64,000 bases of DNA. It comes from Prorocentrum cordatum (taxonomy: Eukaryota; Sar; Dinophyceae; Prorocentrales; Prorocentraceae). Positions 9,787 to 19,559 of the stretch are shown here, one piece after another (positions within the stretch are counted from its first letter, which is position 1; the number at the start of each line of letters is the position of its first letter). Under the pieces are notes generated by a model. The model had not been told where the DNA came from. It searched no databases and saw only the letters and a program-made list of their open reading frames with translations. The stretch covers positions 33,621-97,620 of the forward strand of contig CAUYUJ010001743.1 in NCBI GenBank assembly GCA_963575745.1. The letters are read 5' to 3'. Both the position numbers and the translations under genes were made by a program.

Positions 9787-10130
9787 GCGTCTCCCATGGC
9801 ATGACCATAATTAAAAAGTATGATCGGTTTGCTGAGACTGCGCCTAGGGCATTGCGCAAGACAAGCAGAGACTTGTGCCCCTGATTCGATTCATTCACTG
9901 ATTCCTCCCAAGTTCTTCCTCTGTTTGATTATCCCAGCAACATGCCTACGGCCCTTTGGCCGGTGAGCCCGTTATTCTTCCCAGGAGCAGTTGCTCTCTG
10001 CGGCCTGCCGAAACTGGGATCGGGATTATTTTTGAAGCCAAACGCCAGAGCAAAAAAAAGTCTGGCGAAGGGCCCAACCATATGCAGTTGTGAGTACCGT
10101 CGTTGTGAGTATCGTCTTCGGTGGATCTCC
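9787..10130. other. No gene seen
   Basis: Moderate GC with a self-complementary pair (GCCAGAG...CTCTGGC-like words near 9960-10070). No supported exon or RNA. Confidence 0.3.
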
Positions 10131-10985
10131 TTATGAGGCCACGAAGCGCGTAAATGGTGTGCCGAAATCTGGCGGAGACACCATGCGGGCGCTGCCACTG
10201 GGGCCTTCGAGCATCGTGGGGGTAGTGAAATCAAGGAGGGTGGCCAGCAACAGGGGCAACTTGGGCCTTCGGTGGAGCTCCCTTATGGGGCCCCGACACG
10301 CGTGAGAGGTGTGCCGAGATGGCGGGTGGCACCGCATGCGGACGCTGCCCCTGGAGCCTTGGGTGGGGTTCCCGAAGGCGTAGCCCTATCGGGCCACAGA
10401 AAGTGTGAGGGGTTTGCCGAAATCGAAGGTGGAACCCCATTCGGGCGTTGCCAGTGGGGCCTTCGGTGGAGCTCCCTATGGGGTCATGAAGCGTGTGAGG
10501 GATGCACCGAAATGGGCGTGGAACTGCACGCGGGCGCTGCCACTGAGGCCTTGGGTGGAGCTCCTCATTTTTGGGGCCACAGAGCATGCAGTGCCAAAAT
10601 TGAAGTGGAACTGCATGTGGGCGCTTCCACTGGTGCTTTCGGTGGTACCGAAATGAGGGTGGAATTGCATGGTTGCACTGACAATGGGGCCTTCAATAAA
10701 GCTCTATGAGGCCACGAAGCGTGTGAGGGGCGTGCCAAACTGGAGGGTGGAACTGCATGCTGCATGCGGGCGCTGCCATTGGGGCCTTCGGCGGGGCTCC
10801 CTGTACACTAAACGTGTGAGGCGAGGTGTGCACCGGGATGGGGCCACAGATCGTGTGAGGGGTGTGGCGAAATCGAAGGTGGAACCACATGCTGGTGCTG
10901 CCACTGGGCGCTGCCTCTGGGGCCTTCGGTGGAGCTCCCTACGGGGCCACGAAGCGTGTGAGGGGTATGCCGAATTTGCTGACAT
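10130..10985. repeat. Diverged tandem array, ~90-115-bp unit
   Basis: Repeats of GGGGCCTTCGGTGGAGCTCC, then GGCCACGAAGCGTGTGAGGG, then TGCCGAAAT...GTGGAAC and GCATGCGGGCGCTGCCACT. About eight imperfect units are visible. Protein-like translations in several frames follow the repeat period and are not taken as genes. Confidence 0.8.
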
Positions 10986-10999
10986 GCGGAGGGCTGAGG

Positions 11000-11095
11000 C
11001 ATGGGTGGGAGGCGGGAGGAGATGGGAGGAGGGAGGAGGGGGAGGAAGGGGGAGAGGAGAGGAGAGGCGAGGAGGGGAGGAGACGCGGGGCGCTG
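11000..11095. repeat. (GGA)n-rich tract
   Basis: Purine-rich AGG/GGGGA repeats follow the tandem array, an arrangement like that at 7080-7150. Confidence 0.75.
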
Positions 11096-12500
11096 TCTCT
11101 TCAAAACGATTGTTAGGAACAAATCATGTTCGGCGGCGCACAGTGTCATGCATGTTTTGTCTTGAGCCATCGGTCGCACCTGCCCACCTGTTGTCGAAAG
11201 GCAATAGAGAAAGAGAACCTGCATTCTCAAGAGAGGAAATTTCTCATATCGCGTAGACCTCCAGATGTCAAGCTCTTCCGGCTACACATCAGTAATGCAA
11301 CATGCAGCTTCTTGTAGGATTCCGAATATGTGAACGCATCGGTCAAACACCAGTCGAAGTGCGAATTTGAGATCAAGTGGTGATGCACGTGTATAGTGTT
11401 AGCCTTGGGCTTTTGTTGCGTGATTGAACGCCACTGGTAAACCGTCGTCAACTTGGTTAATGTTGGAGGCCTCGGATCAGCGTGCGGTATACGCAAAATA
11501 CGCTAGAGGCATCGCGCCTGGCAGCCATCTAAGCGCCCACGCTCAATTTTTGCGAACCAAGCCGGATTCAGCAAGACAGATTGGAATAATTATCACATGT
11601 TTCTAGTTGTGCTAACGGATGTGTGTTTCCATGCGCGATTACGTCACGTCTTGGCTTGAAGTGGAATATCTTAGCGGATGGGCACACACGCGATTCTTTG
11701 ATCAATTGCGTCCGACTTGCTTGATACATGTTGGTTGTGTCATTGATCACTATCGGCGTACAGCAAAATAGTAAATGTTCCATGTGCTCGTGCCTGCCGC
11801 ACCCAAGCATCCACCCGACGCGTTCGTCGTGGCCATGCCAAACAAAAAGTGTGAGACGGGGCAGCTTTGAGATATCCTAGATAGTTGGTTTATGGTTTCT
11901 GTCTTTCCGAGCGTGACTTGCCATCTGATACTTTGAATTTTCGCCCACCTTACATACGACCGATAAGATGCATAATGCCTTGTGGTACACCGAATTGCTT
12001 ATGCACATTCAGCGAGTCGAATGGTTGACTCCGGGAGAACGATTTCAATACTTGAATACCAGTTTCAATTCTTGAAATGGTTTCTACAAGCACTTGTTTA
12101 TCATGTGTGGGCTTCGAATGATACAAAATGCAAATTTTGACCATGTTGTACACAACATGTGCATCACGTTGGAACCCGGTTCGTGAAGGCGCACGGGAAT
12201 AGGAAACGATTTGCATGCGAATCCATTGCCGAATGCCCACTACAGATCGACAGCATTGAATACGAAATTTCTGATCGGCATAATTTCGTGATCTGTATTG
12301 TTTCGATCGGCACAAAAAATCGCGGTATGGGAGAGTAGTAATGTTATGATGCGTTCGGGAAGGCGTGAACCATTAATGTGTTTCTGCAGCATTATTGTAC
12401 ATTTGTTTCATTTTTTGTCGGAGTCTGCCTACTAATAATTAAAAGTGTTCACGAATTTCAAATGCGCATTGAAGCGGGAAAATTATTGTTATAAATATAT
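11096..12500. other. AT-richer stretch without a supportable gene
   Basis: GC is clearly lower than in most of the window. Minus-strand open stretches at 11227-11496, 11568-11810 and 11950-12315 have normal amino-acid composition, but I recognise no family, no splice join and no shared frame. They could be decayed coding DNA. Confidence 0.3.
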
Positions 12501-12509
12501 ATATTTGGT

Positions 12510-13090
12510 GGAGACGCGGGATTCCATCAGTGAACACGGGTTTCCATAATTGAACACGGGTTTCCATAATCGCTAACACGGGTTCCCATAATTGCCAACA
12601 CGGGTTTCCATACTCATAATTGCCACCACGTGTTTCCATAATTACTGCGGGTTTCCATATCAACCATTATGGGTTTCCATAATTTCTACCACGGTCCATC
12701 ATTACCACCACGGGTTTCCATAGTTACCACCATGGCATTCCATAATTACCACCACGGGTTGCCATAATTACCACCACGGGTTTCCATATCGTGGTAGTTC
12801 CACTGCGGGTTGGCATAATTACCACCACGGGTTTCCAGACCTTCACCTCCTCTTTTCGAAATCACCACGAATATATATATATATATAATATAATATATAT
12901 TATATAATATATATATATTATATATACATATATATATACTTACCACCCGAATTTTCCATAATTACAAGCACGGCTTCCATAGCAACCACTATGGTTTCCA
13001 TAGTGACCACTAAGGGTTTGCATAACCTAAATGGAAACTAATTAGTCCCACGGGCCTTCACAATTATTACCATGGGTTTCCATATTTAAT
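12510..13090. repeat. Tandem array of ~21-bp GGGTTTCCATAATTACCACC units
   Basis: At least 15 imperfect units of CACGGGTTTCCATAATTACC run from about 12525 to 13085. An AT-only microsatellite of TATA/ATAT words (about 12868-12940) interrupts them. The same unit in reverse orientation forms a second array at 14580-14740. Confidence 0.85.
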
Positions 13091-13111
13091 CTCTCTATGA
13101 ATATCACGAGA

Positions 13112-13115
13112 GAAG

Positions 13116-13151
<36 letters not shown>
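13112..13151. repeat. Poly-A run
   Basis: About 35 consecutive A residues. It could be an old retrocopy tail on the plus strand, but no gene copy is recognisable before it. Confidence 0.8.
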
Positions 13152-13975
13152 GCATGGACACGAAAACCCCACTGTACTATTTCTAACGATGTTTTGTTCA
13201 TTTGCAACGCTTTCAGACAGCAGCGATTTGCGAACGAAGAAATCCACAGGTTATATCATATATAAGGTAATCGTTGATCTTGCCCGCATTGGTCTGTATG
13301 TTTCCGGTTGCACAATGTGCCGGCCTGCCCGACGATTATATTTTTTTCTATTCATATTTTTTATTATTTCCATTCTATTTTTGTTTTTCCTCTAATTCTT
13401 TGTTGCTCTTGACATTGATTTCTTTTTTCCAACTCCTACTCTTTGCGGGCGCATATTGGTGGAAATATCGTTAAGAATTTAGGCGCGCGCGACAAAAAGT
13501 TTTCGCCTGCGCGGCGAAGGTGCGGTCAATTTTGGCGAAGACAGGCTGAACCATATCGCGTACCATAACCAGCCAACCTCCTCAACCGGCATCACAATGC
13601 CATTGTCAGTCGCATCGGAATTTCAAAAAAAAAAAAAAAAATACGACGACACGGCGCGAATCCGCAAATACTGGAGCGGGGCAGGTGATATGTGCAGGGC
13701 GCAAACCGTGCTTGCCAAAAAGCATTTCGGGATACCGTGGCTTTTGCACTGTAATTACTCAGCAGGTTATACTACTGCTCCTTATTTGTTATCGCGTGGT
13801 TTGAACCCTTCGTGGCCCGGTGCAGAAAGAGTATCTGCAAAACCCGAGTGCAATGTTCTATAATGTTCTTTCATACGTGCGTACGTACCGCCGCCGACAA
13901 ACCAATTGCATTGTGGTTGTGGCGGGCGTCGCAAAATCGCCGGTTGTTGCGTCAAAGGATCGCTTACATTGAATG
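13152..13975. other. AT-richer stretch, no gene seen
   Basis: Contains a T-rich segment (13335-13440) and a short A run (about 13625-13641). No supported coding exon on either strand. Confidence 0.3.
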
Positions 13976-13979
13976 ATCT

Positions 13980-14115
13980 GCGTTGAATCGTCGTCGGTCG
14001 TCGTCGTCTGTCGTCGTCGTCAGTCGTCGTATCGTTGTCGTTATCGTCATCGTCGTCCGTCGTGGTCGTCGCAATCATTGTCATCGTCATTATCGTCGTC
14101 AGTCGTCGTTCTCTT
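13980..14115. repeat. (CGT)n microsatellite
   Basis: Imperfect TCGTCGTCG / TCATCGTCG repeats over about 130 bp. Confidence 0.85.
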
Positions 14116-14349
14116 CTCGCGGATTATCCGTAGGAAGACGATTCATTGGCCGATTCATTGGCGCCGCGCTCGATTATCACAACACGTGTGAAAAAAAAAC
14201 GCGTCGAGCGGTTTCCCGGGGTTCGAACGCGTAAAAAACGAAAATCCCGAAGGCCCAGAACCACAACGACCACATATGCCAAACCAATTTAGACAGAAAT
14301 CAACCCAGGGCGCCAGATCTCAGAGCTTTTTGAAAAATTTGTCCGGGAC

Positions 14350-14462
14350 GAGCTTGGAGGAGGAGGGAGGAGGAGGAGGAGGAGGAGGAGGACGAGGAAG
14401 AGGAGGAGGAGCAGGAGGAGGAGGAGGAAAAGGAGGAGGAGGAGCAGGAGGAAAAGGGAGGT
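14350..14462. repeat. (GGA)n microsatellite
   Basis: AGG repeats with GCA and AAA interruptions. Confidence 0.9.
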
Positions 14463-14577
14463 AGGATAGCAAAGGAAAAGGCAAATAATAACCTCACAAA
14501 TCTGGCTCCCACGGCACCTCCGGGCGACGGGCTGCGCCCGCGTAGCGAGGGACGGGGGGACCACTTAGTTGCATACA

Positions 14578-14745
14578 TGGAAAATCGTGTTGGCAATTAT
14601 GGAATGCCCTGTTAGCAATTATGGAAACCCGTGTTGGCAATTACGGAAACCCGTGTTGGCAATTATGGAAGCCCATGTTGGCAATTATGGAAACCCGTGT
14701 TCAATTATTATGTAAACCCATGTTCGTTTATGGAAACCCTTGCTG
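14578..14745. repeat. Reverse-oriented array of GGCAATTATGGAAACCCGTG units
   Basis: About seven units of the reverse complement of the 12510-13090 repeat. The two arrays thus form an inverted pair around about 1.5 kb of AT-richer DNA. Confidence 0.8.
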
Positions 14746-15950
14746 CCGTGCTTTTGGTATCATCGGCCATGTTCAACTAATCATCGCATCCGTCTATTTC
14801 TGCCTCTATAAATTATAAGGCTGATTGTTACAAAATATACTAAATGCCAACGAATGAATAACAAGAGTATAAAAGAAACGAGCGGAAACATAAGGATACA
14901 CATCCAACGAAATAGTGGTTGTCAATTGTGCGCATCGCCCATGCATATCGATATTTTATTTGTAGTTTGTTTTCATATCTCAAAGCTTGGATTTCTGAAA
15001 CGAATACATCGTGTATTCACTCACCATTCAGAAGTTTTGCCCATGAGAGTTTACGGGAAACAAGCAGAAACAAAATCTACATAATCAAACTGAACAACTA
15101 GAAAGAACCCAAAAATCTCGGCAATAACGGGGTTGGGAAGCCTCTTCGGGCCATCCTTGGGGACCGCGTGGGGCCGTGGGGAACAAACTGAAAAGGAGGA
15201 GAAGGAGGACGGAGAGGAGGACGACGCAGATGAGGACGAGAACGAAGAGGACGAGGATAGGATGAGGACGACGAACAGGAATTATCTAAAGATCGTTTTT
15301 CGGTTGAGGAAAGAAAAACATGATCATGGGATTTGTGTTTTCTGTGCGACCACTTTTTCGGGCGATACGGAAATTGAGAAGGGGGAACCAATATTTGACC
15401 TAATCGATTCTACAATCGATCTCGTTCGACGAGACACCATGGAACATTGGCCAAACGTATTTAACGGGACACCTCGAGACCCTCCTCGATCTCGATTTCG
15501 GTATCATGATCGATCTCATTATTGGTTTCGTTGAACGGGGCAGCATACGGATCTCATTATTCAGCCCACCCAACGTGACACCACGATGAGACATTTCTTG
15601 ATCTGATTATACATCATTTTCATTTTTTTCAAAGACAGTGTGCAACGGGACAAATCGATCTCATGACCATCACCAGATGGACGGGCGGAAAAGCAAATGA
15701 GGGATACGCATCGGCGGACATTATAACCAGGCGGGTTTGGTTCGATTTCGTATGAACAACGCGACTTTTCGGTTATTATGAGACATTGCAAGACACAGCG
15801 GGCCACCGCCCGATGATGAGCGCGGGCGGACTGGGATTATTCCCTTAAATGTTTTAGCAAAAACGGACCGTATGGAATATCATGGACATTCGAAAATTCT
15901 TCCGGCTGCAGCCAGACGGGCGGGCACAGCAGAATCAGTGCTTGTTTATT
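14746..15950. other. AT-richer stretch with short purine repeats, no gene seen
   Basis: A GAGGA/GACGA-rich patch lies at about 15195-15265. CGATCTCATTATT-like words recur near 15500-15560 and 15655 (a diverged short repeat). No exon is recognisable. Confidence 0.3.
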
Positions 15951-16581
15951 TCATTTGATTGACGGTAGGTTCAGTGGTTGCGCGCGCTTTCCAGCTGTCT
16001 GATACATGTATATGTCAATTCTTGTTTTAAAAGTTGTAAAAAAGAATGGATCGCGTCCGCATCCTGAATACAAATGTATGCCTGCAAGAAATTATGGGGC
16101 AAACAAATATTAAAGAGGCTTAGCAAGAGTAGGAAGAGGAGAGGCAACAGGAGGAATATGATGCGGAGCACGAGGAGAAGCAGGAGGAGGGCGGCTGAGG
16201 AAGAAGAGGAGAGGGAGGAGGAGGAGGAGGAAGAGGAAAAGGAGGAGGAGGCAGGCGGAGGAGGAGGAGGAAAAAGAGGAAGAAGAAGAGAAGGAGCAAG
16301 AGGAGGATATTGATTTAGATCTCGATCGTTGAATTGGTAGTTCCAGTTCTCTACTTACAAGATAATGCGATTCCTCGAAAGAGCTTCGCGGGGCAGTAGG
16401 TCCAATAGGTTGTATACATCTTCGGCCCCTGTCTGTGGCGCGCACCTCGCGTGATGAGGAGGCCTTCGTTTGGGGCCCCAACAAACTTACAGAGCTTCCA
16501 GTTCCATGACAGTTCGTGACCGCCCATCTTGTACTTGGCATTGAGCTCGGTGTCCGCGGCGTCAACCCTTGCGTCGGCCAT
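15951..16581 (-). CDS. Unrecognised small protein gene, two exons
   Basis: Exon 1 is 16359-16581, opening at an ATG (MADARVDAADTELNAKYKMG). It ends at a canonical donor, ATCTT|GTAAGTAG. The intron contains a GGA microsatellite. A canonical acceptor, TTTCTTGCAG|GC, opens exon 2 at 16081, which runs to a TGA at 15951-15953. The join is in phase 1 and gives about 117 residues. Exon 1 also encodes SWNWKLCKFVGAPNEGLL and KMYTTYWTYCPAKLF, rich in aromatic residues and of natural composition; exon 2 encodes a basic tail (FKTRIDIYMYQTAGKRA). I recognise no family. Upstream exons are possible, and a different exon 2 frame with another acceptor cannot be excluded. Confidence 0.4.
16130..16310. repeat. 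(GGA)n-rich tract inside an intron
   Basis: Imperfect AGG repeats between the two exons of the minus-strand gene at 15951-16581. Confidence 0.85.
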
Positions 16582-16799
16582 GCTGGCGCCGTCCACAACG
16601 AACTACCGCTCACGAGGTGACTCCTTGAACGGACACGCCTTTTCAAGTGATCTGCAAACGGACGTGCTGCACCCGTACTCCCTAACGGCCGCGCCTCTTG
16701 CGCCGCATACCCTCCAACGCAACCCGTTTCTTTTGGTTGTAGTTTTTTTGTTTCTCTTTTTTCTTCAAATGCTTTACAAATTGTTTCCACCGCCCGCTC

Positions 16800-17345
16800 C
16801 CCGCTCCGAGAACATGGTCTTGGTCTTGATCTTGGTGGGGGGTGTGCGCGCCAGGACGGCGGCCCTCGTCGACTGCCAAAATACAGAGCGCACCACACTG
16901 ACACGACATATCCGCCAAGGGGGGGGGAGGGAGGAAAAAGGAGGGTAGGAGGGGGGAGGAGGGGGGCGCGGCGGAGGCAAAACAGGCGGATATCTAGCAC
17001 CGAAGCACAAAGACACCCAGTAACACGTTATTGCCTAGGGTCCACATGACGGAGCGGGGCGGAAACGGTGGCAACAACGACCTATGTAGGGTGTGGGAAC
17101 GCCTAAAAGTACCCATCCTCTGGACACACATGCGCGCTGAAGCTCTGATGCCCTCCATCCATTCGGACACCCGGGGCGCAATGTACGCGGCAGGCCGGCG
17201 TCTATCCGCTGCGCGCTGCACGGGTTTGCCAAATCGGCTCTCTTACAAAACACGCTTACCGTTGAATGGACACCGCCCTCCAGAACCGACCCGTTGCCCC
17301 CCGACCCGGCCGGGCGGCCTGGGCATCCATGGGTCGACAAAAAAC
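16800..17345. repeat. Dispersed repeat family R (copy 1)
   Basis: Shares with 34400-34780 the words GCGGCCCTCGTCGAC, TGACGGAGCGGGGCGGAA (variant) and ATGCGCGCTGAAGCTCTGAT. Shares with 35450-35690 TCTATCCGCTGCGCGCTGC and TTGCCCCCCGACCCGGCC. On the minus strand one part reads ATGGAGGGCATCAGAGCTTC. The family is older repeat DNA; coding function is unproven. Confidence 0.6.
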
Positions 17346-17414
17346 AGATGCCCGTTCCTGGGGTTAGGTCGGGCCCGGCGAAAAATAAAACATACCCAAA
17401 AATACGCCCAAAAT

Positions 17415-17510
17415 GTCTCAGATTTACTCACACACAAAATTACTCTTGCTCAGACCTACTCATACTCAGACCTACTCCTACTCAATCTTACTCATGCTGA
17501 GACTCACGCA
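17415..17510. repeat. Short tandem TACTCAGACC-type repeats
   Basis: Roughly 13-bp units (CAGACCTACTCATACT and variants). Confidence 0.6.
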
Positions 17511-17960
17511 CGCCCCGTTCGCGGCCGTTTTGTGGGGATGCGACATCCTTCGCTTTCGGAGCAGATTTGGAGGATGTCTCGAGCGAGGCGCTCATTTTTA
17601 CCCCCTAAGGGGGGCCGCCAGGGGTGTTTTCACGGTCCCGTTCGCGGCCGTTTTGTCCAGATGTCTCGAGCGGTTTGCCTGTTTTCTGTCCCACCATCGT
17701 TCGCTTTCGGAGCAGACCTGGAGGATGTCTCGAGCGAGGCGCTCATTTTCACCCCCCTGAGGAGGGCCGCCAAGGGTGTTTTCAGAGTCCCGTTCGCGGC
17801 AGTTTTGTGGGGATGTCTCGAGCGGTTTACTTGTTTTCTGTCCCACCATCCTTCGCTTTCGGAGCAGATTTGGAGGATGTCTCGAGCGAGGCGCTCATTT
17901 TCACCCCGCAGGCGGGCCAAATTTTGAGGATGTCTCGAGCGGTTTGCCTGTTTTGGTGGC
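17510..17960. repeat. Tandem array, ~150-bp unit (three copies)
   Basis: GTTCGCGGCCGTTTTGT, TTCGCTTTCGGAGCAGA and GGAGGATGTCTCGAGCGAGG recur; the second lies near 17547, 17698 and 17849. Translations are in-frame repeats only. Confidence 0.85.
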
Positions 17961-17989
17961 CAGGCTCGTGGGCGCAGATTCTTCTCAGG

Positions 17990-18245
17990 ATGCCACCAGA
18001 GGCTCCAACAGGCTCCAGGAGGCCCCAGGAGACCACATGAGGTCCCAGGATGCATCAGGAGGCCACAGAAAGACTCAAGAGGCCACAAGATGTCCCAAGA
18101 GGCTCCAGGATGCCCCAGGAAGCTCCAGAAGGCCTCAAGAAGCCACAGGAAGTCCCATGAGGCCACAGGAAGCGCCAGGAGGTTTCGGAAGGCAACCGGA
18201 GGCTCGGAGAGGCCCCAGGAGCAGGAGGCCTCAGAAGGCAACAGG
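17990..18245. repeat. CAGGAGGCCACAGGA-type short repeats
   Basis: About 20 imperfect 12-15-bp units (AGGAGGCCACAGGAAG and variants) follow the larger array. Confidence 0.75.
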
Positions 18246-18249
18246 AGTG

Positions 18250-18470
18250 GCTCCAACCCCATGTGTTTTACGTATGCTCCTATCGATTGGGCCTCACCTG
18301 GAGCACGATTCCTTGATGTTATACGTATGTTTCTATAGATTGTCCTTCTCCAGTGTGCACAATCCTACATGTTTTGCTTATGTTCCTATATATATAGGGC
18401 CTCTCCTGGGGCACGAATCCTTGGTGTTTAACGTGTGTTCCTATAGACACATATACAATATTACCTCTAA
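18250..18470. repeat. Tandem array, ~80-bp unit (about 2.7 copies)
   Basis: CCTATAGATTG / CCTCTCCTGGGGCACGAATC / CTTGGTGTTTAACGTGTGTT and variants recur near 18257, 18325 and 18385. Confidence 0.65.
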
Positions 18471-18539
18471 AATAGGATGCACATATGGGGAGCTCCACGC
18501 AGTTTTTTTTTTGTTTTGCTTGTTTTTTTTTTTCTCTTT

Positions 18540-18625
18540 TTTTATTGATATCTATATATATATAATATATATATATATTATATATAATATATATATTAAA
18601 TATATATTTTAATTTTAATGTTTCG
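18540..18625. repeat. AT microsatellite
   Basis: TATATA/ATAATATAT-only sequence just before a family H hairpin repeat. Confidence 0.8.
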
Positions 18626-18658
18626 TCGAAAATCCCCCTGTAGGAGGACAAACTCGAC
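18624..18658 (+). repeat. Short hairpin repeat, family H (copy 2)
   Basis: GTCGAAAATCCCCCTGTAGG then AGGACAAACTCGAC, the same structure as at 4361-4394. Confidence 0.65.
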
Positions 18659-19062
18659 TTAGGGGTAGCGGAGAAACTCCCGTCCGACTCGGCGGTCTGT
18701 GTACGCGCCGCGGCCCTGGTGTCAGGCATCTGGGCAGCAACTGCGGCGTCTGGTAACCGACGGCATGACCAAGATTCGGGTGTTGCTAGAAGTGCCCCTG
18801 GCCCAAGGTGCCCCCAGGATTTCCAAGGAGGCCCCCACGGCCTCCAGAGCACCCCATCACGAGGCCCAGAAGGCCCAGGGGCTCCAAACTTGAGCGAAAG
18901 GCTAGGGGTACCTTGGGCCAGGGGCACCTTTCGCAACCCCCGAAAGATGACCATGGACGGTTCCGTACCGCGCGGCGTCCTCGGCTCGAACTGTCGGCCG
19001 TGGCGACGGCGACGAGGAAGCGACAAGACAGAACACCTTTTGCGCCCGCGCGCGCGCCTGAT

Positions 19063-19132
19063 GAGGAGGAGGAGGAGGAGGAGGAGGAGGAGGAGGAGGA
19101 GGAGGAGGAGGAGGAGGAGGAGGAGGAGGAGG
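19063..19132. repeat. (GGA)n microsatellite flanking LINE-A
   Basis: About 70 bp of uninterrupted AGG. It abuts the 3' end of the minus-strand LINE-A. A same-orientation GGA tract abuts the 5' end at 25985. Confidence 0.95.
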
Positions 19133-19559
19133 CACGACCATATCAAAACGAGTGCGCAGAGCGAGCGAAAAGAGGCGAAACAGAGAAGGACAAAGGCCGA
19201 GGGCGCGCAACTCGACGATTAAAGAAAGAACGACAGCCCGAGACGCCGCCTCAGACTACCGCGGGCGAAGCCAGAAGCAGGCATCGTCTGTGGGGAAGAG
19301 AGGGCGGGGCTCGCCCCGCCACTCGCCCGAGCGGGGGTCTTTACCTGCCACCAGGGCCTTTAAATAAGTGGCGTCTTTGCTGGATGCAATTCCCTCACAC
19401 TGGCCCCACAAACGAGAACGAGGGGCCGACGGCTGGGCCCTGGCGCCGCAGCGGTGGCAGAATGCAAGGGTCTCACCAGCAAGACTACTTTGATGCCCTC
19501 TAGCACTACTGGGCCCAACGAGGCCTTGAGCGGGGAGAGGGGCCTCAGGGCGGGTGGCA

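Noticed and set aside
11157-11175. TGGCTCAAG on the minus strand near 11160 as a relict spliced leader
   Set aside because: Only nine bases match and there is no supported gene downstream or tandem 15-nt unit.
11227-12315. Three minus-strand ORFs in AT-richer DNA, one loosely like a Copia RNase H end
   Set aside because: Similarity is a few residues only, with no catalytic motif or shared frame.
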